From Atherinomorus stipes (Eukaryota; Chordata; Actinopteri; Atheriniformes; Atherinidae), in NCBI GenBank assembly GCA_023101725.1, contig JALJCO010003425.1, positions 347,501 to 411,500 on the forward strand: a stretch of DNA of 64,000 nucleotides. The letters run 5' to 3'. The notes beneath the pieces are model-generated. The model searched no databases, was not told the origin of the DNA, and saw nothing but the letters and a program-made list of their open reading frames with translations. This document shows, one piece after another, positions 21,260 through 33,323 of this stretch. The number at the start of each line of letters is the position of its first letter. The stretch's first letter is position 1. Both the position numbers and the translations under genes were made by a program.

Positions 21260-22500
21260 TGTGGTTTATTAGGTTTAAATTGATTTGAGATGCATAGATG
21301 TCTGATGGTCTGTCCAGAATAAGACAATTCTTATATTTTTGGTTGCTAAACCTTTGACAAAAGATATTTGATTTATTTGTTATTTTTATCTATCATAATT
21401 GACATTTTCTGTTAAAACAGAAAATAAATAATGCTTGTCCCTGTTGTAAATTACAATTTTAATCATATTGTGCTCTTATCATGGACAGATTCAGTTGAAA
21501 ATACCCACCTCCCCGGGACAGAAATTGCCCCTCTCCTAAGCTGTATGCCTTTGTGTCTACAGACATTGGCCGTGATTCTGATGGTTTGATTCTGCTGCAT
21601 CACCGGGATGAACCAGCTCCACAGCAGCAGTACTTGCTGCACGAGTGAGCTACTGAAGGAATTATATTTGTAATAAATCTCAAAACTGTCTCCCGTCCTC
21701 AGATCTCTACACCAAATATAATGGCAGTCAACCATGCCCTATTTGGATGGGGGTGGGGGTGGGGGGACGACACGCCAAAAGAAAAGCAATACGGATCGAA
21801 GGCTTCTGTGTGACAAAGGTGATGGTCATTTATCTGATTAAAAATGTTAATTTTTAATCAGATTAATTTTTAATTCATAAATCGCACCCTGATGAGGCAT
21901 CTGTTAGACATGACAAACGATCAGATATCGGCTTCAACATTGTCCTTTAGTGGGACGAATTCACCTTGCAAAGTGCTCTTATATTATGGCGGAAAAAATA
22001 TTCCCTCAAACGCCGTCTAACAAACTGTTTTCTGTGTTCACTGCTACGTTTGTTTTTATCCCAGGTATGGGGACAGCAAAGACGTTTGAACTGCGTCTGT
22101 TATTCCTTTCAGGCTTTTTGATTGGCTGGTCCCTGTCACACCACTGCTAACTGATGAATTGATTAAAATAAAATGTTGTTTTTTTAGCTCAACTCTACTC
22201 AAAATAATCTCCATCTCTGCTTCTTGGAAGTCCTTCTCTCTCTCTCTCTCTGTGTGACTGACAGGTACGCCGGAGGCATAAATTTGAACCTCCTTTGATG
22301 GAGCTCGTTGCTGATTCAGGGGCGGAGATTCATGCAAACAACTGATAACCGAAAGCGTGCTGTCACTTTACCATCATTGGCATGCGTGATGTACAGGTGT
22401 TTACGAGAGAAAGCAGTTTTGAGAGGTGTAGGCCTTTATGAGGAAATCTGTTAGTAAATTTACGAACATTTCATGAATGAGACCCATTAACTTTATATAT
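21260..22500. other. No recognised gene
   Basis: No domain-bearing frame or element boundary was recognised. It contains a short G-rich tract near 21748-21766 and (TC)n near 22230-22250. Confidence 0.45.
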
Positions 22501-22504
22501 ATAT

Positions 22505-22682
22505 GCTCACCGGCCACTTTATCAGGTACACCTTGTTGGTACCGGGTTGGACCCCTTTCACCTTCAGAGCTGCCTTAATCCTTGGTGGCATAGATCCAAC
22601 GAGGTTCTGGAAACATTCCTTAGAGATTTTGCTCCATATTGACATGACAGCATCACGCTGATGGTGCAGATTTGTCGGCTGC
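22505..22682 (-). pseudogene. Second Tc1-type element: TIR and transposase C-terminus
   Basis: The end starts TGCTCACCGGCCACTTTATC after a TA tract, a terminus I know from a widespread fish Tc1-like family. On the minus strand the adjoining sequence encodes the transposase C-terminus: DVQPTNLHHQRDAVMSIWSK (about 22690-22630), then ECFQNLVGSMPPRIKAALKV. In intact relatives this follows directly after the third catalytic block, PIEHLWDVVERE. The frame runs without a break from here into the 30-bp minisatellite, so the array lies inside the former transposase gene. Confidence 0.8.
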
Positions 22683-25320
22683 ACATCCATGATGAGAACC
22701 TCCCGTTCCACCACATCCATGAGGAGAACCTCCCGTTCCACCACATCCAAGATGAGAACTTCCCGTTCCACCACATCCATGAGGAGAACCTCCCGTTCCA
22801 CCACATCCATGAGGAGAACCTCCTGTTCCACCACATCCATGAGGAGAACCTCCCGTTCCACCACATCCAAGATGAGAACTTCCAGCTCCCCATCCATGAG
22901 AGAACCTCCCGTTCCACCACATCCATGAGGAGAACCTCCCGTTCCGCCACATCCATGAGGAGAACCTCCCGTTCCACCACATCATGATGAGAACTTCCCG
23001 TTCCACCACATCCAAGATGAGAACCTCCCCGTTCCACATCCATGAGGAGAACCTCCCGTTCCACCACATCCATGAGGAGAACCTCCCCGTTCCACCACAT
23101 CAATGAGGAGAACCTCCCGTTCCACCACATCCATGAGGAGAACCTCCTGTTCCACCACATCCATGATGAGAACCTCCCGTTCCACCACATCCATGAGGAG
23201 AACCTTCTGTTCCACCACATCCAAGATGAGAGCTTCCCGTTCCACCACATCCAAGATGAGAACTTCCCGTTCCACCACATCCAAGATGAGAGCTTCCCGT
23301 TCCACCACATCAAAGATGAGAAGCTCCCGTTCCACCACATCCATGTCGAAGGACTCCCATTCCACCACATCAATGAGGAGAACCTCCCGTTCCACCACAT
23401 CAATGAGGAGAACCTCCCATTCCACCGCATCCATGTCGAGGAACTCCCATTCCACCACATCCATGTCGAGGAACTCCCATTCCACCACATCCATGTCGAG
23501 GAACTCCCATTCCACCACATCAATGAGGAGAACCTCCCGTTCCACCACATCAATGAGGAGAACCTCCCGTTCCACCACATCCATGACGAGAACCTCCCGT
23601 TCCACCACATCCATGTCGAGGAACTCCCGTTCCACCACATTCATGATGACAATCTCCCGTTCCACCACATCCATGATTAGAGCTCCGTTCCACCACATCC
23701 ACGATGAGAACCTCCCATTTCCACCACATCCATGTCGAGGAACTCCCGTTCCACCACATTCATGATGAGAAGCTCCCGTTCCACCACATCCATGTCGAGG
23801 AACTCCCATTCCACCACATCCATGTCGAGGAACTCCCATTCCACCACATCCATGTCGAGGAACTCCCATTCCACCACATCAATGAGGAGAACCTCCCGTT
23901 CCACCACATCCATGAGGAGAACCTCCCGTTCCACCACATCCATGTCGAGGAACTCCCGTTCCACCACATTCATGATGAGAATCTCCCGTTTCACCACATC
24001 CATGATTAGAATCTCCCGTTCCACAACATCCATGATGAGAACCTCCCGTTCCACCACATCCACGATGAGAACCTCCCATTTCACCACATCCATGTCGAGG
24101 AACTCCCGTTCCACCACATTTATGATGAGAACCTCCCGTTCCACCACATCCATGATTAGAATCTCCCGTTCCACAACATCCATGATGAGAACCTCCCGTT
24201 CCACCACATCCAAGATGAGAACCTCCCGTTCCACCACATCCATGTCAAGGAACTCCTGTTCCACCACACCTATGACGAGAACCTCCCGTTCCACCACATC
24301 CATGTCGAGGAACTCCCATTCCACCACATCCATGTCGAGGAACTCCCATTCCACCACATCAATGAGGAGAACCTCCCGTTCCACCACATCAATGAGGAGA
24401 ACCTCCCGTTTCACCACATCAATGAGAACCTCCCGTTCCACCACATCCATGAGGCGAACCTCCCGTTTCACCACATCAATGAGGAGAACCTCCCGTTCCA
24501 CCACATCCAAGATGAGAACCTCCCGTTTCACCACATCAATGAGGAGAACCTCCCGTTCCACCACATCCATGAGGCGAACCTCCCGTTTCACCACATCAAT
24601 GATGAGAACCTCCCGTTCCACCACATCCACGATGAGAACCTCCCATTCCACCACATCCATGTCGAGGAACTCCCGTTCCACCACATTTATGATGAGAACC
24701 TCCCGTTCCACCACATCCATGATTAGAATCTCCCGTTCCACAACATCCATGATGAGAACCTCCCGTTCCACCACATCCAAGATGAGAACCTCCCGTTCCA
24801 CCACATCCATCCATGTCAAGGAACTCCTGTTCCACCACACCTATGACGAGAACCTCCCGTTCCACCACATCCATGTCGAGGAACTCCCATTCCACCACAT
24901 CCATGTCGAGAACTCCCATTCCACCACATCAATGAGGAGAACCTCCCGTTCCACCAAATCAATGAGGAGAACCTCCCGTTTCACCACATCAATGAGAACC
25001 TCCCGTTCCACCACATCCATGAGGCGAACCTCCCGTTCCACCACATCCAAGATGAGAACCTCCCGTTTCACCACATCAATGAGGAGAACCTCCCGTTCCA
25101 CCACATCCAAGATGAGAACCTCCCGTTTCACCACATCAATGAGGAGGAACCTCCCGTTCCACCACAACCATGAGGCGAACCTCCCGTTTCACCACATCAA
25201 TGAGGAGAACCTCCCGTTCCACCACATCCATGAGGGGAACCTCCCGTTTCACCACATCAATGAGGAGAACCTCCCGTTTCACCATATCAATGAGGAGAAC
25301 CTCCTGTTCCACCACATCCA
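22683..25320. repeat. 30-bp minisatellite derived from a Tc1 transposase gene (~88 copies)
   Basis: The unit on the plus strand is CACATCCATGAGGAGAACCT followed by CCCGTTCCAC, repeated about 88 times. Variants include CATGTCGAGGAACT, CAAGATGAGAACT, CAATGAGGAGAAC and an occasional TTTCACC, and several 27- or 31-bp units break the register. On the minus strand the unit reads DVVEREVLLM, and the last copy continues in frame into the transposase C-terminus at 22682. The unit therefore corresponds to the transposase segment just after the DDE third acidic residue. Because 30 is a multiple of 3, long frames stay open on both strands (605 codons on plus, 387 and 358 on minus). These have no start context or independent support and I do not call them genes. 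Confidence 0.93.
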
Positions 25321-25390
25321 TGATGATGTGGATGATGTCATCTTTATGACATGGCGTGTTCTCCTGCTGGATGATGTCATCCAGCCGCCA
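25321..25390 (-). pseudogene. Residual upstream part of the Tc1-type transposase
   Basis: Beyond the array, CTTTATGACATGGCGTGTTC and CTCCTGCTGG resemble the interior of the same fish Tc1-like transposase gene as I remember it. The segment between the third catalytic block and this piece is missing. Beyond about 25390 I can no longer follow the element. Confidence 0.5.
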
Positions 25391-26075
25391 CCAGGGGGGG
25401 CTGCAGCCCTTACAGATCCCCACTTCCCGTGCCATTGCCCAGACCCCAGCCACCCTCCCCAAAGAGACGGACGTGCATCCCCCCAGAGGGTGGCCCCAGC
25501 TGAAGCTCCCCACGGTCTCAGGGTACAGGCCCCAGCAGGCCAATACTAACAACTACCGACCCTGCCGGGCACCGGCCCCCCAGGGCAGGTACAACGCGGA
25601 GCCCAGGAACCTGGGAACCTGGGAACAGCCTGGGTTTAGTCCTGCTTATTTTGACTAACTGGCAGGGCTGTAGCTAGGAATTCTGGGCCCCCTGAAAGAA
25701 TATCGTCATGGGCCCCTCCACCCCAGGAATGTTAGCACTGCTTTTTTGCATTGCACCTATGTTGTTTATTATGTTTTTGTCAGTGCCTGATGTAATGCAC
25801 ATAATTTGTTTTATTTTTTTACAAAGTGGTAATATAATTATTATGCATTAGTTGTCTAATTTCTGATTCAGATGCTATAGTGCCGAAAACTCATTAAAAC
25901 CATGTTATTATACTTCTGATTGCAAGTACATTTATAATTAACCACTCAATAAATAAAAAGCAGCACTGATGTGCAAAAACAGCAACAATAAAAAAAAAAA
26001 GAAAACTCAGTGTCCTGGCTCAAGATACTCAGTTGTGAGACTGAAATCCCCAAGGGAAATACCTCCTTTAGCATT

Positions 26076-26134
<59 letters not shown>

Positions 26135-29100
26135 GTAATAGCTACTGTAATGGGTTTGTTAATGTCTTATTAACTGTCAATGGTACAGCAGTTTAGTTAT
26201 AAACCAAAGCAGACAAACAGTGTTGATCTCACTCACTCACCATCAGAGGCATCATGGGACTGCTGGGGAGTTCGGGTCTGCTGCTGGCTCAAACTCTGAC
26301 GAAGCAGCCACTGCTGATTCTGGAGCAGCAGAATATAGAAGCTTATTGTCCAGTTATTGCTTGAGTAAACATTAAACTTTATGTTTCATGGAACACTGAT
26401 GAAGAACGAACTTAGTCTTGGAATACAGAAAATCTAAATAATAAACACTTAGGATGGGGGAAATAATTGAATGATGTCATAATTTAAGGAAATAAATATT
26501 TGGTATTTTATTTTGTATTGCTGTGAAAATAACAAATATTTGAACATTTATTGATTCATTTTTATTTTTAGGTTATTAAAATACACCATCAATCACAAAA
26601 TTTTACAATACTACATGTGAACACATAACTGAGTTGTAACCTTCGCCTAATGTTCTATTCACTGAGCAGAACTTGAACGCGTCATAATACAATTCAATGA
26701 AGCCTCGTAATAACAGAGACCTGGGAGTGAATGCTTATGCTGTAGCCTTTGAGCAGTGTCCTCCGGGCATGTGTTTGTTCATCAGTTCCTCCAGTTTTCA
26801 GTCACCACCGACCTGCACAGTTGAATAGTCGATCTTCTTTGTTCCACAGCCATGCTGTGAAACGTACTAGCTAACGAAGGCTCCAGCCTCCGCGAGTCAT
26901 CTGTGATTAACGGTTACAGCCAATGAATGAATGAACAGAAAAGTTTCAGCCATCTCTCACCATTCTTGGAGAAGAAATGCAAAATATTCTGGGCCCCCTG
27001 CTCTGCTGTTCTTCCTCCTGGCCTCACTCTCGACTCGTTTCTGGTGTCCAGATTTATGTTTTTTAACGGGCATCATCTTCCTCCTGGGATGTGGGACTTT
27101 GCTCGTCGCGCGCACATATTCAAGCAAAGAAGAACGAACCGTGGAGCCCGAAACCTCTTTTTTTAGGGGAGGAGGTAATCGAAATGATTAGAACTAAAAT
27201 ATTATGCAAATTTTGTTTGAGCTCACATGCATCAGTAATATCACATTCATTAGTTATATATATACATGATCATTTAGTCATACAGCCTACTGGTGTGAGT
27301 GGGCCCCTAGAATCGTTCCCACCTTTCCCCCTAAACGACGGCGCTGCTAACTGGGTACATGGTGCGGTTTCTGGGACGACCACTGGTGTTGCTATTCCAT
27401 ACTCTGGTTTTAGGGCTGGTGTCTGGGGCCTTGCCCCATTGGGGCTGGATGCTTCAGCAGCGTTGGGGATCTCATCTGTCATCTGACAACTCCTTCTGTA
27501 AGCAGCAGTGATAAGTATCCAGTGTGGCATGCTGAGGTTGCTCATGAGTCATTTGTCTCTTCACATTTAAACATTTCCTCTGGCCATGGAGTTGCTTTGA
27601 CTGGAGAATTATTACCAGAACAGTGCACTGAGCTCCCATGTAGAGACCTTTACGATGGGTGTAAAAACTACTGTCATCGTCATGGCAACGGCATGCAGCT
27701 GCAACAATTAAATGCACGATCATATGCACCTCACTGTTAGCTTTTCAGACCTAAGATGGAACGAGCGGAGATGGAAGAGAGTTTGTGGTGAGTGGGCGGC
27801 GGGGGGTTTCCATCTCTGCTGATTCGGTCGCTTAAATTCATTAAAATGGATTTTATTCTAATTAAACTGCTACTTCTGATTATTGCAAAAACATCTTGAT
27901 ACGAATGAGTTGATGTAATCAGATTACAGAATGGAGAAAGCAAGTGTCAGCAGTTCATGTGACAGCTTGAGGCGCATGAAGGCTGGGATGATGTCTGTGG
28001 GTGGAGGAAATGAACTCAGTGTGTTAGTGATTCAACAGTTAACTTGATTATCTGAGTGCAGCTGTGAGGTAAATAAGAAAATGTCTTAGATGTGGGATGT
28101 CGACAATAATGAGCCATTTGCAGCATATTCAGTCTTTCATGTCCTCTCTGTTTTTCGCTCCATACTGTGCAGATAACAGCTGAAATTCCTCTCATTTAAC
28201 AGGCGGTTTCCTCCACACTGTTGCCTTAAAATCATCTTCAGCTGCTAAACAAACAACATCAGCCACTGCTGTCTGGTTGAGGATGTCAGGCTCAATTTCA
28301 AGTTCATTTCTCAGAGGGCTTATCAGACCTTCCACCGTTTCCTCAGCTGTTTCTGACAGCAGGACCCCAATGCACCAAGATTTCTGTTGAGAGCTCTGCA
28401 GGTAAACAGCATTACACGGTGTGCACAATTATTAGGTAAGTGAGTATTTAGACCATGCTGTCATTTCAATGTAAATGTTCCAACTCTAATATGTATAAAC
28501 TTGACTGCCTGTTGGATGTGAGCATACAAGCTGATGTGCTTTGTGTGTATTCAGGAAGGGAGTGGCAGGAAAGCCCCGTAGGACTAGTATTTTTACATTT
28601 TTGCATCGGCAGTGTTCAGTGTGGACCTGATACACTACAAGAGCTTCCACATATGTTTGAGATGAAAGCTGGCCTTTAAGGAACATAATGCAGACCTGCT
28701 AACATTGGAAAATGTTTGAGTACCACCCTATGACAGGCCATTCCGGGTGGGGGGGGTGGTGGTGGTGGTGGTGGGTGATGACCCAGATGATGACCTGGAT
28801 TTAGTTGTCAAAATTGTTTTAACTGCAATTGTCCTTATGATGCATCACACACTTCAGAGTAGGGATGAAACAATCCAGATGTTGGATTATAAAAAATGAT
28901 GGATTAATATGTCAGTGATGATGCTTGGTTTAACTGTTTAAAGTCCTGCTTCACGCGTTGCTTCCGGTCCATATAAACTGCTTCCGGTGAGGATAGACGA
29001 GCGCTCCTCGTTGCTACATCACGTGTACGTGCTACGTCATGTGCGGCGTTAGCAGCTTCTCTGGCAGCTCAGGTTGCTGCAGCAGCGCCAGTTATAAAGA

Positions 29101-29280
29101 AACAGAGGATGAAGAATTTCAGACGACTCACTCCTGTAACTAACACACGTACGCAGCACAATAGGGGATTATCACGCTTACCGGAAGTTCCCGGATTTTG
29201 GGCACTTCCTCTTCCGGGCCATGTTAACGACAGCCGTTGCTGCTCTGTTATACTGTTTAAATCGGATAAACTACAAACAT
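25390..29280. other. No recognised gene; short microsatellites
   Basis: About 3.9 kb without a supportable gene. It holds a (TA)n tract at about 26080-26131, a GGTGGT repeat at about 28748-28775 and an A-run near 25990. A segment at about 25665-25720 (GGGCTGTAGCTAGGAATTCT, then GGGCCCCC) resembles termini of dispersed fish DNA elements, but I found no matching opposite end. Frames at 26927-27191 and 27522-27740 have no recognisable domain. Confidence 0.45.
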
Positions 29281-29284
29281 ACTT

Positions 29285-30160
29285 AAGTTTTCATTCTAGA
29301 CTGAAGTGATACTGGATCAAAAGCTGGATCAAAGCGATCGATTTGCCGCGGTGAAGGGCCGAACTTTATAATAAAACACACGTTTGTTTGTCGCCGGTGG
29401 GGCACAACACCGGCACTTCACAGCATGCTAGCATTAGCCAGCTAGCGTTTACTGACGTGCTTAACATTGTGCGTCTTAAAACACACAAACATCTGAAAAT
29501 CGGGTCTGTACCCCCCGTTTCCAGTGGAACAACTGGGAACTGCCAAGAAAGGAGACGCTTTCAGATGATTGTGTGTTTTCAGCCGTACAAAGTTAGGCAC
29601 GTTATCGAGCTGGCTAATGCTAACCTGCTAACACGACTGCGCAGTCTGCCGGCCACAAACAAACGTGTGTCGTTTAATTATAAAGTTTGGTCCTTCACCG
29701 CGGCGAATCGGTCGTTTTGATCCACTTCTTCCTTAGTATCACTTCAGTCTGGAATGAAAACTTGGCATTGGCGTTTATCCGATTTACAAAGTTTAACAGA
29801 GTAGTAGCTGGCGGACTACTGTTAGCAGGTTAGCATTAGCCAGCTCGATGATGTGCCTAACTTTGTGCGACTGAAATTACACAAGCATCTGAAGGCGTCT
29901 CCTGTCTTGGCAGTCCCCGGTTCCACTGGAAACGGGGGGGTACAGACCCGATTTTCAGAAGTTTGTGTGTTTTAAGACGCAAAAAGTTAAGCACGTCGGT
30001 AAACGCTAGCTGGCTAATGCTAGCATGCCGGTTTTGTGCCCCACCGGCTACAAACAAACATGCTACGTTGTTTTATTATAAAGTTCGGTCCTTCACTCTG
30101 GAGAATCGCTTTGATCCACTTCCTCCTTAGTATCACTTCAGTCTGGAATCCGTGAAAATT
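29285..30160. repeat. Large imperfect palindrome (~430-bp arms)
   Basis: The left arm from about 29285 (ATTCTAGACTGAAGTGATAC) to about 29700 is repeated in inverse from about 29740 to 30160. Matching landmarks are CGGGTCTGTACCCCCC with CGTTTCCAGTGGAAC at about 29502-29535 and its inverse at about 29920-29955, and CATGCTAGCATTAGCCAGCT at about 29424 with its inverse near 30020. Each arm also contains a smaller inverted block, CTTTATAAT with the CACCGCGGCGAA region, so the structure is a palindrome of palindromes. No coding sequence; probably a fold-back-type DNA element. It lies just left of Harbinger module 1. Confidence 0.75.
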
Positions 30161-30238
30161 TCAGTAGGGTTGGCGTTTATTCACGTTATCTATGAAGTAA
30201 AGCAGGGACATTGAACTGGACCGGAAGTGGGCGGTCTA

Positions 30239-30480
30239 AGGTCGCTTTCACACCAGAGCTGTTTGGTCCACTTTAAACGGACCAGAGTTCGTTTCCTCGG
30301 ATAGTCCGCTTCGCTTGGGCGGGTGTGAAAGCCCATCCGAACTCTGGTGCGGACCAAACAAGCGAGCTCTGGTCCGCTTGAAAACCTGGGTCTCGGTTCG
30401 CTTGCAAGCGAATCCTAGTCCGGTTCGTATGCAGTGTGAAGCTAACCGGACCAAACACAGGACCAAATGTACGTGGTGAC
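30239..30480. repeat. Inverted repeat at the left end of Harbinger module 1
   Basis: GGTCGCTTTCACACCAGAGC at 30239 and GCGGGTGTGAAAGCCCATCC at about 30318 form an internal inverted pair around repeated GGACCAGA/TCTGGTCC motifs. This looks like a subterminal region with multiple transposase-binding-like copies of GGTCCG. I did not find the matching right terminus beyond 34430. Confidence 0.5.
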
Positions 30481-30551
30481 ACTATACGCAATGCAAACGC
30501 AGTGCATCTAGGGTAGCGGAAGTGCAGCGCGCACTCCAACACAAAACAAAC

Positions 30552-32245
30552 ATGGCGAGAGGACAGACGTGGACGGAGGAAGAGCTGAAAGCTCTCCTTG
30601 ATATATGGTCAGATGACCAAATTAACCAACTTCTGACATCCACTCACAAAAATAATGACATTTTTAAAAAGTTCAGTGAGAAAATGGGGCGCTGGGTTTT
30701 AAAAGAACAGCCGAACAGTGTCGGATTAAAGTTAAAAAAATGCGCCAGCAGTATCACAAGGTCCGAGACATCGTTCGAAAGAGCGAGAGCTCCGGAGAGG
30801 AAAGAGACAAGTGCCCCTGGTACGAGAAACTAGATGTCATCCTCGGGACAAGGCCTACTTCTAACCCTACGCATGTCGTGGAGTCTTATGAAGATGAGTC
30901 GGCATCCCCAGTACCGACAACTGAAAAAGATGATGATGATGATGATGATGTGGTCCAAGAAAAGAAACGGTAAGAGTTTGTGTCTTACGTTGATTCATTA
31001 CTTTGCGCTTGCAACAAAAATTAACAAAAAAAGAACATTATCCGAGGCACTCTTCTGTTAAACATAAATAAATAAATCAAAAGGTTTTGTAGTTTTGTGA
31101 GGCTCGCTGTTCCGCCCCCTCCCTTTTATTCTTTGTTTCTCCGTTCCTATGGAGACGCAGCATCAGCTCGTAAGACAGATCATTGTAGTTCTTTCTGTCT
31201 CTCTTTCACAGTTTCTCTTGTCTCTCTCTTTCTTTCTCTCTCTTTTACTATCCCTTTCTTTCTCTTCTTTTCTCTCTTTCAGTCTCTTTCTCTTGCTCTC
31301 TCTTTCTTTCTCTGTTTTACTTTCCTTTTTCTCTCTCCTTTTCTCTTTTACTCTGTCTGTCTTCTTCTGTTGCAGGGCCATTGGAATTTTCACTCCTCTA
31401 GTTTAAATTAAATGTTTGTTGACCCATATTACCAGGTTTTAAACTTGTATTCAGTCTTTTAATAGCGCCTTGGATTTATCCCTTTTAATGCTTATTATGA
31501 AAAAGATTGCTTTTACCACTTTTTAAAAACGTCCTCAGTGCTTCAGATTAAACATTAACTCGACAAACTTTTCACACAGAAAATGCCATTTTTATTTTTA
31601 CAGGGGACCAGAGCTCAGTGGACCTCAGCCTTGAGGAGGAAGAGGGTACACCAAGCACCAGCAACACCAGACCTGACCAAGGCAAAAGCACTCCACGGTG
31701 GACTATTCCTGGTGCCAACAGCAGGAAGAGAAAGAGAAGGTCAGATGGCCCAGACAGAGTTTTTGAAGACTTTATGCAACAAAAAAAAGAAAATGGATGA
31801 AACTGACAGGATCCGGGAAAAGCAGGAGAGTGCTGATTTATCAAATTTCATGAAAATGCAGCAGGAAGCTGAAGAGCGCCATTTTAGGGCAATGATGAAG
31901 CAGCAGCACGCCACAACTCAGCAATTTTTGCAAATTATGGGAACCTTTGCAAGAGCTGTATTACATAATCCAACCCAGCCAGAACCTCAATGGATGCCCA
32001 CAGGTCAAATGGCACCACCACCTGCTTGGCCCATGTCTGACCCACCCAAACCACAGGCACCCTTGGCTTGGCCTCTCAGTCAACCAGTATCAGTGTCCCA
32101 GCACCCCAGCCCTGCAGCATCCATGGAATCCCCACAAAACCCACATGCTACCATCGACTACTGGAACAACCCACCTGATCCCTCAGCTCAGCAACAGAAC
32201 ACTTCTTGTGTCCTTCATGATGTAAACAAACTGTATGACCTGTAA
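30552..32245 (+). pseudogene. Harbinger accessory gene 1 (Myb/MADF-like DNA-binding protein), two exons
   Basis: Exon 1 starts at ATG 30552 (MARGQTWTEEELKALLDIW), a Myb/SANT-like trihelix as in the accessory protein of PIF/Harbinger elements. It runs through CPWYEKLDVILGTRPTSNP to an acidic poly-Asp stretch and a donor GGTAAG with GT at 30970. Exon 2 begins after TTTTTACAG at 31604 with an acidic/Ser-rich segment, a basic patch (SRKRKRRSD), a coiled-coil-like Glu/Gln stretch and a Pro-rich tail ending at 32245. The family protein helps import or target the transposase. Breaks: the frame shifts at the A-run 30734-30740 and at the A-run near 31781-31788, each one A short of continuity, and exon phases do not match as read. 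Homopolymer assembly errors could explain some of this. AATAAA lies near 32643. Confidence 0.78.
31180..31375. repeat. Polypyrimidine (CTTTCTCT)n tract in intron
   Basis: About 190 bp of almost pure C/T on the plus strand inside the inferred intron of the accessory gene. It produces spurious Ser/Leu/Phe-rich and Lys/Glu/Arg-rich frames on the two strands. Confidence 0.9.
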
Positions 32246-33010
32246 AGGTAACTGGACACAGTTTGTGAAGCACAAACCATTGCCTTGTTAAAAGAAAATG
32301 TTCTCTAGTTTCTGTTTAAAAATGCAAGGCAGATTTTTCATAAAGATTGTTCAGCATAACTTTTTGCACTTTTTTCCTGAATGCCATTCTTGATACCAAT
32401 ATTTTTGCAGTACAGACATTGATGTTACCTGGTTAAAAAAAAAAATTGTCTTAACAAAATGTAAGGACAGTCGTTTTGAGTCTTTGTTATAGGAAGAAAA
32501 TGTTCAACCTCTCTGAATCCAGTATGTTAAAAATGAATATTTTAAGTGAATATATTTGGGTTGTGGATCAAAGTTTGTACAAAAGATGAAACTGATGTTA
32601 CTGTGAATCTGTTGAAATTTATTGATCCATGTTTTTTTCACAATAAACATGCAAATAAATGCCATTTTGTGTAATAACAATAATTTCAAAATATTTCAAA
32701 TTAAAACAGAAAACTAGTGACTGTAACAAAACACACGTATATTACAATAGGAACTGCAAGCATGGATATTTTTTGCACCTCCACAAATACAGCACAAATT
32801 ATACTTTCTCAAATTACAGGTGCACAAATCCTATTCCACAAAAAAATAAACACATACTCTAACTTTTTTTCTTCAATTTCTGCATTAAATATGGTTAACA
32901 CATTAACACACCTGAATGTATACATTTTTATACATATACACACACACATGTATGTGTACATATATGTATATATATATATAAATTTCAATTATCACTCCTT
33001 TGATCATTCA

Positions 33011-33254
33011 GTCATCATCAGTCAGTCATTTTCTGTACCGCTTATCCAGTTCAGGGTCGCGGGGGTTGCTGGAGTCTATCCCAGCTATTATCAGGCGAGA
33101 GGTGGGGTACACCCTGGACAGGTCCCCAGTCTGTCACAGGGCCAACACAGAGAGACAGACAACCATTCACGCTCACATTCATTCCTAGGGACAATTTAGA
33201 GTGATCAATTAACCTAACATGCATGTCTTTGGACGGTGGGAGGAAGCCGGAGTA
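33011..33254. mobile_element. Short dispersed repeat with 14-bp target duplication
   Basis: A 244-bp repeat containing CCGCTTATCCAGTTCAGGGT, GGTACACCCTGGACAGGTC and AACATGCATGTCTTTGGACG, a sequence very common in teleost genomes. Perfect 14-bp direct repeats CCTTTGATCATTCA flank it (32997-33010 and 33255-33268). That fits retroposition or another process making long duplications. It lies between the two convergent Harbinger genes. Confidence 0.8.
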
Positions 33255-33323
33255 CCCTTTGATCATTCAATTACACTTATATCAGTTCAGAACGATTTAA
33301 ACAAGAGAAAACAACAAAGTTTG

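Noticed and set aside
22683..25320. CRISPR-like array (regular ~30-bp repeats)
   Set aside because: The repeats are contiguous with no unique spacers, lie in eukaryotic DNA and align in frame with a transposase. It is a minisatellite.
23732..25549. 605-codon plus-strand frame as a repetitive protein gene
   Set aside because: It exists only because the unit length is a multiple of 3. It starts and stops in repeat sequence, with no promoter, splice or conservation evidence.
25969..28686. Host gene in the 25.4-29.3 kb interval
   Set aside because: Several frames of 60-130 codons overlap on opposite strands, with no recognisable domain, exon-intron pattern or codon bias that I could support.
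31097..31411. Ser/Leu/Phe-rich and Lys/Glu/Arg-rich frames
   Set aside because: Both are translations of the polypyrimidine tract within an intron.
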